Counted from the first letter of the stretch, positions 9,366-19,167 are shown. The stretch: DNA of 64,000 nucleotides from Desulfuribacillus alkaliarsenatis (GCF_001730225.1 NZ_MIJE01000001.1:310001-374000); one strand, 5' to 3'. Translations and numbers: made by a program. The notes: generated by a model from the sequence alone, not told the origin.

Positions 9366-10445
9366 TTGCGTCTTATTGCCCTGCAAAATTTAGAAGCACA
9401 TAAAGAACATACATTAGCTAAGAACATTTTAGCTGAAAACGGTCAAATCCTATTACGTGCAGGAACTAAATTAACAGCTAAATTAATATTGCGGTTACAA
9501 ATTCGCCGAATTCCATATGTGTACATAGATGATCCGTTAACAGAAGGAATAAACCCTATAGACGTAGTGTCTGAAGAGACTAGAAGAAAAGCACTGGAAA
9601 AGACATCTACTATAATTAACAACCTAATGAAAAAGAAAAGAGATAAAATTATTGGTAGGGATGAATTCAATATTAAGAAGGAAGTTGAAGCAATTATTAC
9701 AGATGTACAGAGGCATCCTGGTAGTATGTATAACATGGTTAATATGCAAAGTATGGATGATTACCTTTTTCACCATTCTGTCAATGTAGGTATTATTTCA
9801 GTGATTCTTGGTGTCGGATTGAAATATTCCAAGGATAAGTTAATTGAATTGGGTATTGGTGCTACCTTACACGATGTAGGTAAAACATTAATACCAATAG
9901 AGATACTTAATAAGCCAGGTATTTTAAATGAGCTAGAGTATGATTTAATGAAAGAGCACTCAATGCTAGGTTTTGAGATTCTAAAAGAACAACCTGGGAT
10001 ACCGTTGATTTCTGCCCACGTTGCATTGCAACACCACGAGCGTTGGAATGGTTCAGGCTATCCTAGGGGATTAGCTAAGCTTGAACAACACGAATATGCT
10101 AGAATTACTGCTATAGCAGATGTGTATGATGCCCTTACGTCGACGAGGTCGTACAGAAAAGCTTATTTGCCACACGAAGCAGTAGAATTATTATTTGGAG
10201 CTGGCAATCATCATTTTGATTATGAACTCGTAAAAATGTTTCGTGACAAAATAGCCATCTACCCAATAGGGATGTCAGTGTTATTAAACGATGGTAGAAT
10301 TGCTGTTGTATCTGAGGAGAATAAAATCAGTCCTCAGCGGCCAAAGGTAAGGGTAATCATGAACAATGATAAGACCCCAGTTACAGAAAGCTATGAAATA
10401 GATTTGTATACGGACCCAAAGGTTATGATTAGCGAAGTTATTTAA
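9366..10445 (+). CDS. HD-GYP domain protein (probable c-di-GMP phosphodiesterase)
   Basis: A soluble protein of 359 residues, expected to hydrolyse c-di-GMP. The N-terminal ~65 residues form a small beta-rich module seen before many HD-GYP domains (NGQ-LL-AGTKLT pattern). The HD-GYP domain spans about 130-310, with His169-Asp170 in LHDVGK, the HHE at 223-225 and an intact GYP at 231-233 (GSGYP). About 50 residues follow. It starts at TTG after AGGAGGTAG. A second HD-GYP protein of the same layout lies two genes on. A single-domain HPt gene separates them. Confidence 0.9.
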   Translation: MRLIALQNLEAHKEHTLAKNILAENGQILLRAGTKLTAKLILRLQIRRIPYVYIDDPLTEGINPIDVVSEETRRKALEKTSTIINNLMKKKRDKIIGRDEFNIKKEVEAIITDVQRHPGSMYNMVNMQSMDDYLFHHSVNVGIISVILGVGLKYSKDKLIELGIGATLHDVGKTLIPIEILNKPGILNELEYDLMKEHSMLGFEILKEQPGIPLISAHVALQHHERWNGSGYPRGLAKLEQHEYARITAIADVYDALTSTRSYRKAYLPHEAVELLFGAGNHHFDYELVKMFRDKIAIYPIGMSVLLNDGRIAVVSEENKISPQRPKVRVIMNNDKTPVTESYEIDLYTDPKVMISEVI

Positions 10446-10527
10446 AATCCAATATAAACAAGCTTTAATAGATTTGGCAGAAAGATATGCATAGTAGATA
10501 AATACGCTTAGCAGATAAGGAGCTCAC

Positions 10528-10827
10528 ATGGAAAGAATAATAGTTACAGTTGACGCTGATTTAGAGGACCTAATTCCTGGATTTCTGGAAAATAGGTATA
10601 GAGATATAAGAGCCTTAAAGGAAAAGCTAGAGTATAATGATTATCAAAGCATAGCAATTACTGGCCATAGTATGAAGGGTTTTGGTGCTGGGTACGGTTT
10701 CGACGAAATATCTAAAATAGGTGCTGAATTGGAGCAGGCTGCAAAGCAAGGACAGTCATTGGAAGTAGCAAAGAAAATTACAGAGTTCGAAGACTATATG
10801 GGAAAAATTGAAATTAGATTCGAATAA
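10528..10827 (+). CDS. Stand-alone HPt (histidine phosphotransfer) domain protein
   Basis: A 99-residue single-domain protein with the HPt signature ITGHSMKGFGAGYGF; His47 is the likely phosphorylated residue. Such proteins pass a phosphoryl group between response-regulator receivers in a phosphorelay. No histidine kinase is in the window, but a CheY-type receiver is encoded two kilobases downstream and is the obvious candidate partner (an inference). AAGGAG precedes the ATG. The helices before and after His47 and the length fit the four-helix HPt fold. Confidence 0.8.
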   Translation: MERIIVTVDADLEDLIPGFLENRYRDIRALKEKLEYNDYQSIAITGHSMKGFGAGYGFDEISKIGAELEQAAKQGQSLEVAKKITEFEDYMGKIEIRFE

Positions 10828-10906
10828 TTGTAAAAATACTAGCAGTTTCGAAAACCTATGCTATAATTCTATATAAGGATTATTGGCAACGTAGGGGGAT
10901 TTTACG

Positions 10907-11977
10907 ATGATAGAAAAAGACCTGTCTTATATGTTGGTAAATGATATTCTAGCAAAAGATTTAGAGAATCCTCAGACAGGGTTGCTATTATTAAGCAAGG
11001 GTCATCGCTTAAGGGCTACTGACATCACATTACTCATTAAGAATAATGTATCTTCTGTAATAGTAGAAACCGACGATAAGAAAATAGCTGATAGCATTAT
11101 TCATCAAATTCATTCACTGTGGTCGAATGTAAATAAAGAATTTAATGATGGATATATTGAAAATATTAACGGTGTTAAACAGCTATTTGCTAATATTGTT
11201 GAAGGTAATGAAGCAAAGCTTGAAGAAGTATTTGATAATTACCTTGTATTACTGGAAGGTGCGTTAGCACGTGGCTACCTGTTGCATGTGTTACATAAAA
11301 TTCGCGGTTATGACGATTATACTTACCGTCATAGTTTAAATGTCAGTTTGATATCTGGTATAATTGGGAAACTAATGGGATTATCCTTGGAGGATATCAC
11401 CAATCTGAGTCAAGCTGGATTGCTACATGATATTGGCAAAGTTAAGATAAATGAGCAAATCATCGGGAAAAAAGGACCTTTAACTGATGATGAATATAAT
11501 AAAGTGCAATTTCACACAACCTTCGGATATGAGGTACTACAGGACTTAGGGAATATATCAATGAAGATACAAACTGCAGCACTTGCTCACCACGAACGAT
11601 TGAATGGCTCTGGATATCCCTTAGGTCTGAAGGGTGATGAGATTCCATTATATGCACAAATTATTGCAGTCGCAGACACCTATGATGCAATCTGCTCAGA
11701 TAGGGTTTACAAAAAGAAAGAGTCTCCCTTTGTCGCGATTGATGAGCTAACTAAAGGTATGTACGAGGGTAAATATAGTGTGGAAATAGTAACTAAGTTT
11801 ACTTATTTCTTAATAAGTGGATATGTAGGTTATGAAGTAATACTTAATAATAAAATACGAGCTAAAATTTTACTAGTCCATAATGAAGAGCCGTTACGAC
11901 CATTATTGCAAATTGATAAAGAATACATTGATTTACGTAAACGAAGGGATTTGGCGATAAAAGAAATTATATTATAA
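10907..11977 (+). CDS. HD-GYP domain protein (second copy in the island)
   Basis: A 356-residue relative of the protein at 9366. It has an N-terminal beta module (LLLLSKGHRLRATDI), a helical spacer of about 65 residues and an HD-GYP domain at about 135-310. Metal and signature residues are present: His174-Asp175 in LHDIGK, HHE at 228-230 and GYP at 236-238. It should cleave c-di-GMP. A strong GTAGGGGG site precedes the ATG. The two copies differ in linker and tail and may read different inputs. Confidence 0.9.
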   Translation: MIEKDLSYMLVNDILAKDLENPQTGLLLLSKGHRLRATDITLLIKNNVSSVIVETDDKKIADSIIHQIHSLWSNVNKEFNDGYIENINGVKQLFANIVEGNEAKLEEVFDNYLVLLEGALARGYLLHVLHKIRGYDDYTYRHSLNVSLISGIIGKLMGLSLEDITNLSQAGLLHDIGKVKINEQIIGKKGPLTDDEYNKVQFHTTFGYEVLQDLGNISMKIQTAALAHHERLNGSGYPLGLKGDEIPLYAQIIAVADTYDAICSDRVYKKKESPFVAIDELTKGMYEGKYSVEIVTKFTYFLISGYVGYEVILNNKIRAKILLVHNEEPLRPLLQIDKEYIDLRKRRDLAIKEIIL

Positions 11978-12030
11978 ATATAGTCTATTAAATATTGTAC
12001 AGTTAAACGTGTAGGAAAGTGGGTGAATAA

Positions 12031-12432
12031 ATGAAGGTTGAATGGAATAAAAGTCTTGAAACTGGTATCGGCATAATAGATGATCAGCACAAAAAACTAA
12101 TTGAACGTATTGATGCGTTCGTACAGGCGGTTAATAATGATGACATAGAAGTAATAGAAGATACAGTAGACTATCTGATAGGCTACACAATTCAACACTT
12201 CGGTGCTGAAGAGCTGATTATGATACGAAATGGCTATGCAGGATTTAAAGAGCATAGAGATAAACACTCAAGTTTCATTAATATGGTCTACGAAGCTAAA
12301 AAATCCTTGTTGAATAAGGAACTAACAAAAGAGCAAATCCATCATATGCGCGACGAATTGTTGAGTTGGACAGTTGAGCATATAATGACATACGACAAAA
12401 TTATGACAGAAAAAATTAACAAAAAAATATAA
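12031..12432 (+). CDS. Bacteriohemerythrin
   Basis: A 133-residue four-helix O2-binding protein with a complete set of di-iron ligands: His20, His56 and Glu60, His75 and His79, His117 and Asp122. The spacings match the classic hemerythrin pattern (H-x3-E, H-x3-H, H-x4-D). Known members deliver or sense oxygen, often for chemotaxis and aerotaxis. Its place between an HD-GYP gene and cheY supports a role as an oxygen input to this signalling island, which is an inference. GGAAAGTGGG precedes the ATG. Confidence 0.93.
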   Translation: MKVEWNKSLETGIGIIDDQHKKLIERIDAFVQAVNNDDIEVIEDTVDYLIGYTIQHFGAEELIMIRNGYAGFKEHRDKHSSFINMVYEAKKSLLNKELTKEQIHHMRDELLSWTVEHIMTYDKIMTEKINKKI

Positions 12433-12462
12433 ATAAAGTTTTATTTTTAGGAGGAGTTTAAC

Positions 12463-12825
12463 GTGTCGGCAAAGGTGCTAATAGTAGATGATGCAGCTTT
12501 TATGAGAATGATGATTAAAGATATACTTTCAAAGAATGGGTTCAATGTAGTAGGTGAAGCTGCTAATGGGGAAGAAGCTGTGGCTAGATATAAAGAGTTA
12601 GAGCCTGATATTGTAACCATGGATATAACAATGCCAGAGAAGGATGGAATTGCGGCGCTGAAGGATATAAAAAAAATGAATCCTGCGGCTAAGGTAATAA
12701 TGTGTTCTGCAATGGGTCAACAAGCTATGGTAATCGATGCTATACAAGCAGGTGCTAAGGACTTTATCGTTAAGCCATTCCAAGCAGATAGAGTAATAGA
12801 GGCGATTACAAAAGCTCTAGGGTAG
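12463..12825 (+). CDS. cheY: CheY-type response regulator
   Basis: A 120-residue single receiver domain without an output domain, so it acts by protein contact, as CheY does at the flagellar motor. Residues Asp9-Asp10 form the acidic pocket, Asp54 is the phosphorylation site (MDITMP), Ser82 takes the Thr/Ser switch position and Lys104 is in IVKPF. It starts at GTG behind AGGAGG (12451-12456). cheC follows after 17 bases and cheD overlaps that, so the CheY-phosphate phosphatase is made from the same transcript. Confidence 0.93.
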   Translation: MSAKVLIVDDAAFMRMMIKDILSKNGFNVVGEAANGEEAVARYKELEPDIVTMDITMPEKDGIAALKDIKKMNPAAKVIMCSAMGQQAMVIDAIQAGAKDFIVKPFQADRVIEAITKALG

Positions 12826-12842
12826 TCTTGAGGAGGAAAAAT

Positions 12843-13490
12843 ATGAGTGACCCAATAAAAAACATTACAGATTTTCAGCTTGATGTATTAAAGGAAATTA
12901 GTAATATAGGGGCTGGTAATGCTGCAACAGCACTGTCAAAGCTATTAAGTCGTCCTACTCATATGAATGTGTCCCAGGTACTACCATTACACTTTAATGA
13001 CATACTTGAGTATGTTGGTGGTGCTGAGAATGTTGTAGCAACAGTGCTTCTAAGGATTGAAGGGGATATTTCAGGGACGATGTTTTTTGTTATTAATACT
13101 GAAGTTGCTAGAGATTTAATTAAGGATATGCTAGGAACAGTAGAAGGCGAAGAAATATCAGAAATGGGTTTTTCTGTCCTTCAAGAAATAGGTAATATTC
13201 TTTCGGGCTCTTATTTAACGGCATTATCTGATTTCACTGGATTAGACTTGCAGCCAAGTATTCCTTCATTGGCAGTCGATATGGCGGGAGCTCTTCTGGG
13301 TGAAGGATTAATGGAATTGGGTAGAAGTGGCGATTATGCAATACTTATCGACGCAGAGATTGGAATTATAAATACAGTAGAACAGGCAATTATTCAAAAT
13401 GGTGGAGGGCATTTTTTCTTATTACCAGATCCAGAATCTTTTGAGAAGTTGTTTGTTGCGTTAGGAGTGCAGAACCATGGAAGTAGTTAA
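12843..13490 (+). CDS. cheC: CheY-phosphate phosphatase CheC
   Basis: CheC dephosphorylates CheY-P and is stimulated by CheD. Two phosphatase motifs of the (D/S)xxxExxN type are visible: one in DVLKEISNIGAGNAATAL near the N-terminus, the other in SVLQEIGNILSGSYLTAL about 110 residues later. This marks it as CheC rather than the single-motif CheX. The start is ATG 12843, after GAGGAGG; a TTG 15 bases upstream overlaps the site. The product is 215 residues. The end overlaps cheD by 14 bases. Confidence 0.93.
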   Translation: MSDPIKNITDFQLDVLKEISNIGAGNAATALSKLLSRPTHMNVSQVLPLHFNDILEYVGGAENVVATVLLRIEGDISGTMFFVINTEVARDLIKDMLGTVEGEEISEMGFSVLQEIGNILSGSYLTALSDFTGLDLQPSIPSLAVDMAGALLGEGLMELGRSGDYAILIDAEIGIINTVEQAIIQNGGGHFFLLPDPESFEKLFVALGVQNHGSS

Positions 13491-13962
13491 AGTATGGATG
13501 GCAGACTCAAATATTGCTAAATATCCAAACTCCATACGTACCACTGGTTTAGGGTCATGCGTAGGAGTTACATTATATGATCCCACTACAAAAGTTGCGG
13601 GTATGGCACATGTTATGCTACCTTCATCAACATTAGCAAAAAACAGTGACTTCAAAAATGCAAAATATGCAGATACCGCGTTGCCTGAGCTACTTGAAAT
13701 GGTGATTAAAGCAGGTGCTAACAAAGCTAGGTTAGTAGCAAAGCTAGCGGGTGGGTCACAGATGTTTAGTTTTTCTGGTAGTAGTGAAACCATGAGAATT
13801 GGACCGAGAAATGTAGAGGCCTGTAAAGAAGCATTGAAGAAATTAGGTATTAGAGTGATTGCTGAAGATACTGGCGGGAATTTTGGTCGTACAGTTGAAC
13901 TGTATACAGATGATGGAAGGTACCAGATTAGGACGGCAACTAAGCAAGAAAAAGTAATATAA
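13477..13962 (+). CDS. cheD: Chemoreceptor glutamine deamidase CheD
   Basis: CheD deamidates Gln residues of chemoreceptors and binds CheC. The 161-residue protein has the catalytic Cys28 in TGLGSCVGV and His45 in AGMAHVMLP, with a conserved DP at 35-36. The start overlaps the cheC end, typical of the CheC-CheD pair. The candidate substrate in the window is the chemoreceptor at 7209. CheA, CheW, CheB and CheR are absent here and must be encoded elsewhere. Confidence 0.95.
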   Translation: MEVVKVWMADSNIAKYPNSIRTTGLGSCVGVTLYDPTTKVAGMAHVMLPSSTLAKNSDFKNAKYADTALPELLEMVIKAGANKARLVAKLAGGSQMFSFSGSSETMRIGPRNVEACKEALKKLGIRVIAEDTGGNFGRTVELYTDDGRYQIRTATKQEKVI

Positions 13963-13978
13963 ATAGGAGGGTAATACC

Positions 13979-14284
13979 ATGGAAATTAGGAAAAGCGGTT
14001 CAGAAGCTTGTCTAGAGCCAACAGGACGTATTGATATGAGTAATTCTCATATTTTGAAGGAGAAATTACTGGAGCTCTATAACGAAGGTTTTACTGTAAT
14101 TACTGTTGACTTTTCTCAGGTTAATGGTATTGATAGCTCTGGATTAGGGAAGTTGCTATTATTCCAAAAGAAATTAAAGGAAAAAGACGGCGAATTAATA
14201 GTAAAACATGTGAAAAGTGAGTACATAAGAAAGATGTTTGAAATGATACATTTAGATAAGGTTATTAGAATTATAAATGAGTAA
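13979..14284 (+). CDS. STAS-domain protein (anti-sigma-factor antagonist type)
   Basis: A 101-residue STAS protein of the SpoIIAA/RsbV type. The switch serine is in IDSSGLG (Ser53/Ser54) after a beta strand (VITVDFSQVNG). Family members are phosphorylated there by a partner kinase and bind anti-sigma factors when unphosphorylated. No kinase or phosphatase partner is adjacent, so its target is unknown. It lies 16 bases after cheD with GGAGGG and is followed by a terminator, closing the che block. Confidence 0.88.
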   Translation: MEIRKSGSEACLEPTGRIDMSNSHILKEKLLELYNEGFTVITVDFSQVNGIDSSGLGKLLLFQKKLKEKDGELIVKHVKSEYIRKMFEMIHLDKVIRIINE

Positions 14285-14290
14285 ATATTT

Positions 14291-14321
14291 AATCCTTCAA
14301 TTAATTTTGGAGGATTGTTTT
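14291..14321 (+). terminator. Terminator after the che/STAS block
   Basis: A 10-bp stem (AATCCTTCAA with TTGGAGGATT, one G-T pair) encloses a six-base loop and is followed by GTTTTAT. It separates the che block from the GGDEF-EAL genes. Confidence 0.65.
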
Positions 14322-14424
14322 ATATCCATTCTTTATATGAAAATAGTAAAAATGTATCTTGTACGTCAAATATAACTCTAGTAACCTAAAATGAAGTGCT
14401 TAATAATTTAAGGAGAAGATGGAA

Positions 14425-16446
14425 GTGAACAGAAAATACCTACTAATGATTCTAACAGCATATATTCTGTCTTTGCCAATTATTTCTTTAGCGCTAAAGG
14501 AATACACTATTGTTTTAATGATTGCTTTGTATGGTCTTATATACATAGGATATTACTACTGGCGTTTTTTGGGAGCAGTTGTAACTGCATCCTTGAGCTC
14601 TGGAATAGTTGTCATTGATTATTTCATGTTTGGTTTAAACGAGCTATTCGTATACATAGTGGTTGGAACTAGCATGTTAATTAACATTATCTTTGGGATT
14701 AAAGTATTGGTTAATGATGTATTTATTGACAACGAAGACAAGCTTAGTGAAACAATTGATGAACTAAAAGATGCTAAAAAGCAGTTTCGACTCTTAACAC
14801 AAGCAACACAGGATGCTATATTAATTATTAATGAGCGTGGTAAAATAACTTATTGCAATGAATCGGCCCTTAATTTATTTGGCTACGAAAAGGATGAACT
14901 TATAAACAAATCATGGTACATCCTTGTAAACCAACATAAATATTATGATGCATTACTAGAAGGGTTAAATCGCTTTGTAGAGACTAGCGAAAGCTCTGGG
15001 ACAATTAAAGTCTTAGAAATATTAGCTGCAGACAAGTGGGGACAAGAAATACCAGTAGAAGTATCAGTTTCTACAGTTTTAATTAAGGACCAATGGCATG
15101 CTGTAGCAGTAATCAGGAACATTTCAGAGCGTAAAAAAGCGGAGGAAAATATACATAGTTTAGCATTTTTTGATCAGCTTACAGGCTTAGGAAATCGCCA
15201 GTTATTTAACCAAGAAGTAGATACGATGATTGAAGAGTGTAAAGGGAAATACTGTGAATTTGCTATCATATTATTAGATATTAACCAATTTAAAACTATT
15301 AATGACTCACTAGGGCATAAATTCGGAGATTCGTTTTTAATAGAAGTAGCTAATAGAATAAAATCAAAATTCAGTTCTGGATGTTTTGTCTACCGTTTAG
15401 GTGGAGATGAATTTGCTCTTATTATACCTAAAAGGGATGAGCAGATAGATTTTGAAAAATGTGCAGCAATGGTAATAGAGGAGTTTGATAGGCCTTATGA
15501 TGTTAATGGAATTACTATTTTTTCATCAGTAAGTATTGGGATAGCAATTTTCCCTGCGGATGGAGAAGATGTTGGGTCGTTATTTAGAAATGCTGACACG
15601 GCAATTCATTATGCTAAGGATTATGGACATAGTAAGTACAAATTCTATTCCGCAAATATGCATGAAGACGCACTGCAAAAACTAGCACTCCATAACGATT
15701 TACAATTAGCGCTACAGAGAGAGGAGTTCTCTCTTTACTACCAACCACAGATACATTTGAGTACAAATAAAATTTTAGCACTTGAGGCACTGATACGTTG
15801 GAATCATCCTGAGAAGGGTCTAATCTCGCCGCTGGAATTTATTCCTGTTGCTGAGGAGGCAGGTACTATTATTGAAATTGGCAATTGGGTTCTAAGAGAT
15901 GTCTGTAAGCAAATTATTACGTGGCAAAGACAAGGTATTCAACCACTGCCTGTGGCAATTAATATTTCCATGAAAGAGTTTCAAAACCCACAATTTATTG
16001 AAGTTGTTAAGGATATAATTAAAGAGTATGATGTAGACCCAGGGTTTTTAGAGTTTGAGATTACTGAGAGCATTGCTATGTTTGATGTCGAATATGTAAT
16101 CGGTATACTTAATGAACTTAATGATATAGGCATCCAAATTTCGATAGACGATTTTGGTGTTGGATTTTCTTCACTAAATATTTTAAAACAACTTCCAATT
16201 GCTAAGCTTAAACTTGATAGAACATTCATCCGTGATATCAGTATCGATGAGGATGATATAGCTATTGTTGAAACTATGGTTTCATTAGCAGAAAAGCTTG
16301 GCTTAGCTTTAGTTGCTGAAGGTGTGGAGACTGATGAGCAAAGAGGTTTGTTAGAGCAGAGAGGCTGCCAGCTTATCCAAGGCTATTTAATTAGCCCACC
16401 TGTTCCTGTAGCGGCAGCAGAGAAATTTATGAGTAAAGTGAGTTAA
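14425..16446 (+). CDS. Membrane PAS-GGDEF-EAL protein (c-di-GMP turnover)
   Basis: This is a bifunctional-looking c-di-GMP enzyme anchored by about three or four N-terminal helices (first ~95 residues). A PAS domain follows at about 115-235, then GGDEF (about 240-405) with an intact GGDEF signature (YRLGGDEFALI), and EAL (about 410-670). EAL-site residues are present: EALIRW, NISMKEF, EITES, IDDFGVG, LKLDRTF. Both activities therefore look possible. GTG 14425 is nine bases after AAGGAG; the in-frame ATG at 14419 is too close. It is probably co-transcribed with the next gene. Confidence 0.92.
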   Translation: MNRKYLLMILTAYILSLPIISLALKEYTIVLMIALYGLIYIGYYYWRFLGAVVTASLSSGIVVIDYFMFGLNELFVYIVVGTSMLINIIFGIKVLVNDVFIDNEDKLSETIDELKDAKKQFRLLTQATQDAILIINERGKITYCNESALNLFGYEKDELINKSWYILVNQHKYYDALLEGLNRFVETSESSGTIKVLEILAADKWGQEIPVEVSVSTVLIKDQWHAVAVIRNISERKKAEENIHSLAFFDQLTGLGNRQLFNQEVDTMIEECKGKYCEFAIILLDINQFKTINDSLGHKFGDSFLIEVANRIKSKFSSGCFVYRLGGDEFALIIPKRDEQIDFEKCAAMVIEEFDRPYDVNGITIFSSVSIGIAIFPADGEDVGSLFRNADTAIHYAKDYGHSKYKFYSANMHEDALQKLALHNDLQLALQREEFSLYYQPQIHLSTNKILALEALIRWNHPEKGLISPLEFIPVAEEAGTIIEIGNWVLRDVCKQIITWQRQGIQPLPVAINISMKEFQNPQFIEVVKDIIKEYDVDPGFLEFEITESIAMFDVEYVIGILNELNDIGIQISIDDFGVGFSSLNILKQLPIAKLKLDRTFIRDISIDEDDIAIVETMVSLAEKLGLALVAEGVETDEQRGLLEQRGCQLIQGYLISPPVPVAAAEKFMSKVS

Positions 16447-16465
16447 ATAACACTTTGAAGCACAA

Positions 16466-18151
16466 ATGAGGTGGATTATGGAGAAGGAAAAAATGGAAGA
16501 ATTTCGCGAAACAATTTTTTTATTACCAACATCAATTTTCAAAGCAAGAATTGATCGTAGAGGCAGAATTTACAAAGTCTTTAATGAAGGGGCACTTGCC
16601 CGCGAATTCAATTTAGCAACAGAAGATATACAGGGTAAGTTTGTTGAAGAACTATACACTAATGAAATGGCTGACACCATGATTCCTGCTCTAAAACGAG
16701 CTTTTGCTGGCGAAGTGGTTGAGTTTTTATCAGAAATTCAAGGTCGCGTCTTTAATAATTTAATTAAACCAAATCCTAAACCAAACAAAAAATTAGATGA
16801 AGTAATAGGCTATGTTACAGAAATAACAGAACATAAGATTACGGAAAAAACACTATTACATTACATTAATCACGACCAGCTTACAGGGCTACCTAATAGA
16901 ATCCTATTTCATGATAGACTTAACCAAGCTATCGTTCATGCGGAGCCTAATTTTCGTAAGTTTGCTCTACTTGTGTTTGATTTAGATAGATTTAAGTTAA
17001 TTAATGATAGCCTTGGCCATGCAATTGGTGATTTATTATTAAAAGCAGTTGCTAAAAGAATAAAGGCTGGAGTATCTAGTGTTAATACTGTAGCAAGGGT
17101 AAGCGGAGATGGCTTTGCTATCATTGTAGAAGATATTAAGCATGAACACACAGCTAAGAAGCTAGCAGAAAATATTATTCGTTCCCTATCAAAACCTTTT
17201 TTCATAGAAGGTCACGAATTATATGTCAGCTCAAGTGTTGGAATTAGTATTTATCCTAATGATGGTATAGATTTAGATATGCTGATAAAAAATGCTGATA
17301 TAGCATTACATCAAGCTAAAGATAAAGGACGAAATACATATCAGAAGTATCGCTATGAAATGAATTCTAAGCATGCAAAGCGTATAAAGATAGAATGCGA
17401 TTTAAGGAAAGCAATTGAGTTTCAAGAGTTTGAGGTTTATTACCAGCCACAAACTGATGCAGATACGGGAAAAGTAGTCTGTATGGAAGCTTTAGTAAGA
17501 TGGAATCATCCTGAGTTAGGCGTGGTACTACCTTCAGAATTTATCCCAGTTGCTGAAGAAACAGGACTTATTATCAATATTGGTGAGTGGGTATTACGTG
17601 AAGCGTGTAGACAAACAAAAGAATGGCAGGAAGCTGGCTACAATCACATAAAAATCTCTGTGAACCTATCTGCTCGACAGTTTCAACAGGAGAATTTAGT
17701 AGAAACAGTCTCTAGTATACTTAGGGAGTGTGGGCTTGATGCAAACTATTTAGTCTTAGAAATTACAGAGACTGTAAGTATGCAGAACATTGATTTTGTA
17801 GTACGTACATTAAAGGAGTTAAATGAATTAGGAATCCAGGTGTCGATAGACGATTTTGGTACAGGCTATTCATCGTTATTGTATCTAAAGAGCTTCCCAA
17901 TTCAGTCGCTTAAAATAGACAGATCGTTTATCAGAGATATCATAGATGATACAGATGACGCTGCTATTGCTTCGGCGATTATTGCTATGGCACATAACTT
18001 AAAGCTGAAGGTAGTTGCTGAAGGGGTAGAAACTGAAGAACAATTAAAGTATTTAAAAGAAAATCATTGTGATAATTTCCAAGGGTACCTATTTAGTAAG
18101 CCGGTACCTGCAGAAGAGTTCGAAAAAAAGTTTATGTCTAAACGTTCATAA
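16466..18151 (+). CDS. PAS-(degenerate GGDEF)-EAL protein, probable c-di-GMP phosphodiesterase
   Basis: A 561-residue soluble protein. Its PAS-like domain (about 10-120) has no membrane helices. A GGDEF-fold domain (about 125-290) has lost its signature: the motif reads SGDGF (RVSGDGFAII), so cyclase activity is unlikely. The EAL domain (about 300-550) is intact: MEALVRW, NLSARQF, LEITET, IDDFGTG, LKIDRSF. I infer a phosphodiesterase, perhaps controlled by GTP binding to the dead GGDEF. The start is uncertain: ATG 16466 lacks a good site, while ATG 16478 has GAGGTGG only three bases upstream. Confidence 0.9.
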   Translation: MRWIMEKEKMEEFRETIFLLPTSIFKARIDRRGRIYKVFNEGALAREFNLATEDIQGKFVEELYTNEMADTMIPALKRAFAGEVVEFLSEIQGRVFNNLIKPNPKPNKKLDEVIGYVTEITEHKITEKTLLHYINHDQLTGLPNRILFHDRLNQAIVHAEPNFRKFALLVFDLDRFKLINDSLGHAIGDLLLKAVAKRIKAGVSSVNTVARVSGDGFAIIVEDIKHEHTAKKLAENIIRSLSKPFFIEGHELYVSSSVGISIYPNDGIDLDMLIKNADIALHQAKDKGRNTYQKYRYEMNSKHAKRIKIECDLRKAIEFQEFEVYYQPQTDADTGKVVCMEALVRWNHPELGVVLPSEFIPVAEETGLIINIGEWVLREACRQTKEWQEAGYNHIKISVNLSARQFQQENLVETVSSILRECGLDANYLVLEITETVSMQNIDFVVRTLKELNELGIQVSIDDFGTGYSSLLYLKSFPIQSLKIDRSFIRDIIDDTDDAAIASAIIAMAHNLKLKVVAEGVETEEQLKYLKENHCDNFQGYLFSKPVPAEEFEKKFMSKRS

Positions 18152-18258
18152 AATTGTTAAAAATGAATTAACAAATATTATGGTTTATATTATAAAATAT
18201 ATCTTAATGCGATATAAATTATATAGTATATTAATAAGACTGGAGGCTGAATAAGTAA

Positions 18259-19140
18259 ATGAAACGTATAGGATTATTTTTATTAGTAAATATGCTAGTG
18301 CTACTTACAATAGTAATTGTTACTCAATTATTAGGAGTAGGACGTTATATTGATAGCGAGCTTGGTATTCAATATGAAGCACTATTAGTTTTTAGTGCAG
18401 TAGTCGGCTTCTCTGGTGCATTTATATCGTTAGCGTTATCACGCTGGATGGCTAAGAAAATGATGAATGTACAAGTTCTAGATCCAAGCGCGAATTTAGG
18501 ACCAAGAGAGCGTAAAATAGTTGATCAGGTACATGAATTATCAAGAAGTGCAGGAATTACAGTAATGCCAGAGGTTGGTATATACAACTCCCCTGAGGTA
18601 AATGCTTTTGCAACGGGGCCGAGTAAGAACCGTTCCCTAGTGGCAGTTTCAACTGGTTTATTACAACGCATGGATGATGACGCTGTTGAGGGTGTTTTAG
18701 CTCACGAAGTAGCACATATTGCTAATGGTGATATGGTTACAATGACACTGGTACAAGGTGTAATCAATACATTCGTAGTATTTTTTGCAAGAATTGCTGC
18801 CTTTGCCGTTTCAAGAATGGTTAAGCCAGAATTAGCTGGGATTGTGCACTTTGCGGCAATCATCTTCTTCCAAATTATCTTTGGTATTCTTGGTAGTATT
18901 GGAGTTATGGCATTCTCAAGATACCGAGAGTTCCGTGCAGATATAGGTGGTGCGGATTTAGCTGGTAAAGACAAGATGATTCGTGCATTACAGCAAATTA
19001 AACAAAACGTAAACATGGTAGACAATGAAGAAAAAGCTTTCCAAAGCTTAAAAATTAACGGTGGCAGAAGCAAACTAGCTGCATTGTTCTCTTCGCACCC
19101 TGATTTAGATGAAAGAATTAGTCGTTTACAAGCAAAATAA
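18259..19140 (+). CDS. htpX: Membrane zinc metalloprotease HtpX
   Basis: HtpX is a heat-shock membrane protease that degrades misfolded membrane proteins. The 293-residue product has two N-terminal helices (about 5-25 and 33-55) and two more at about 160-215. The HExxH zinc site is in [13 protein letters not shown], and the third ligand Glu is in [16 protein letters not shown]. The site GGAGG is 12 bases before ATG, a little far. It has its own terminator. Confidence 0.95.
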   Translation: MKRIGLFLLVNMLVLLTIVIVTQLLGVGRYIDSELGIQYEALLVFSAVVGFSGAFISLALSRWMAKKMMNVQVLDPSANLGPRERKIVDQVHELSRSAGITVMPEVGIYNSPEVNAFATGPSKNRSLVAVSTGLLQRMDDDAVEGVLAHEVAHIANGDMVTMTLVQGVINTFVVFFARIAAFAVSRMVKPELAGIVHFAAIIFFQIIFGILGSIGVMAFSRYREFRADIGGADLAGKDKMIRALQQIKQNVNMVDNEEKAFQSLKINGGRSKLAALFSSHPDLDERISRLQAK

Positions 19141-19167
19141 GTAAAGATAATATTGAATAAACTAAGG

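Noticed and set aside
16086-16092. TGTCGAA Spo0A core inside a GGDEF-EAL gene
   Set aside because: Lies within coding sequence far from a start and is expected by chance.
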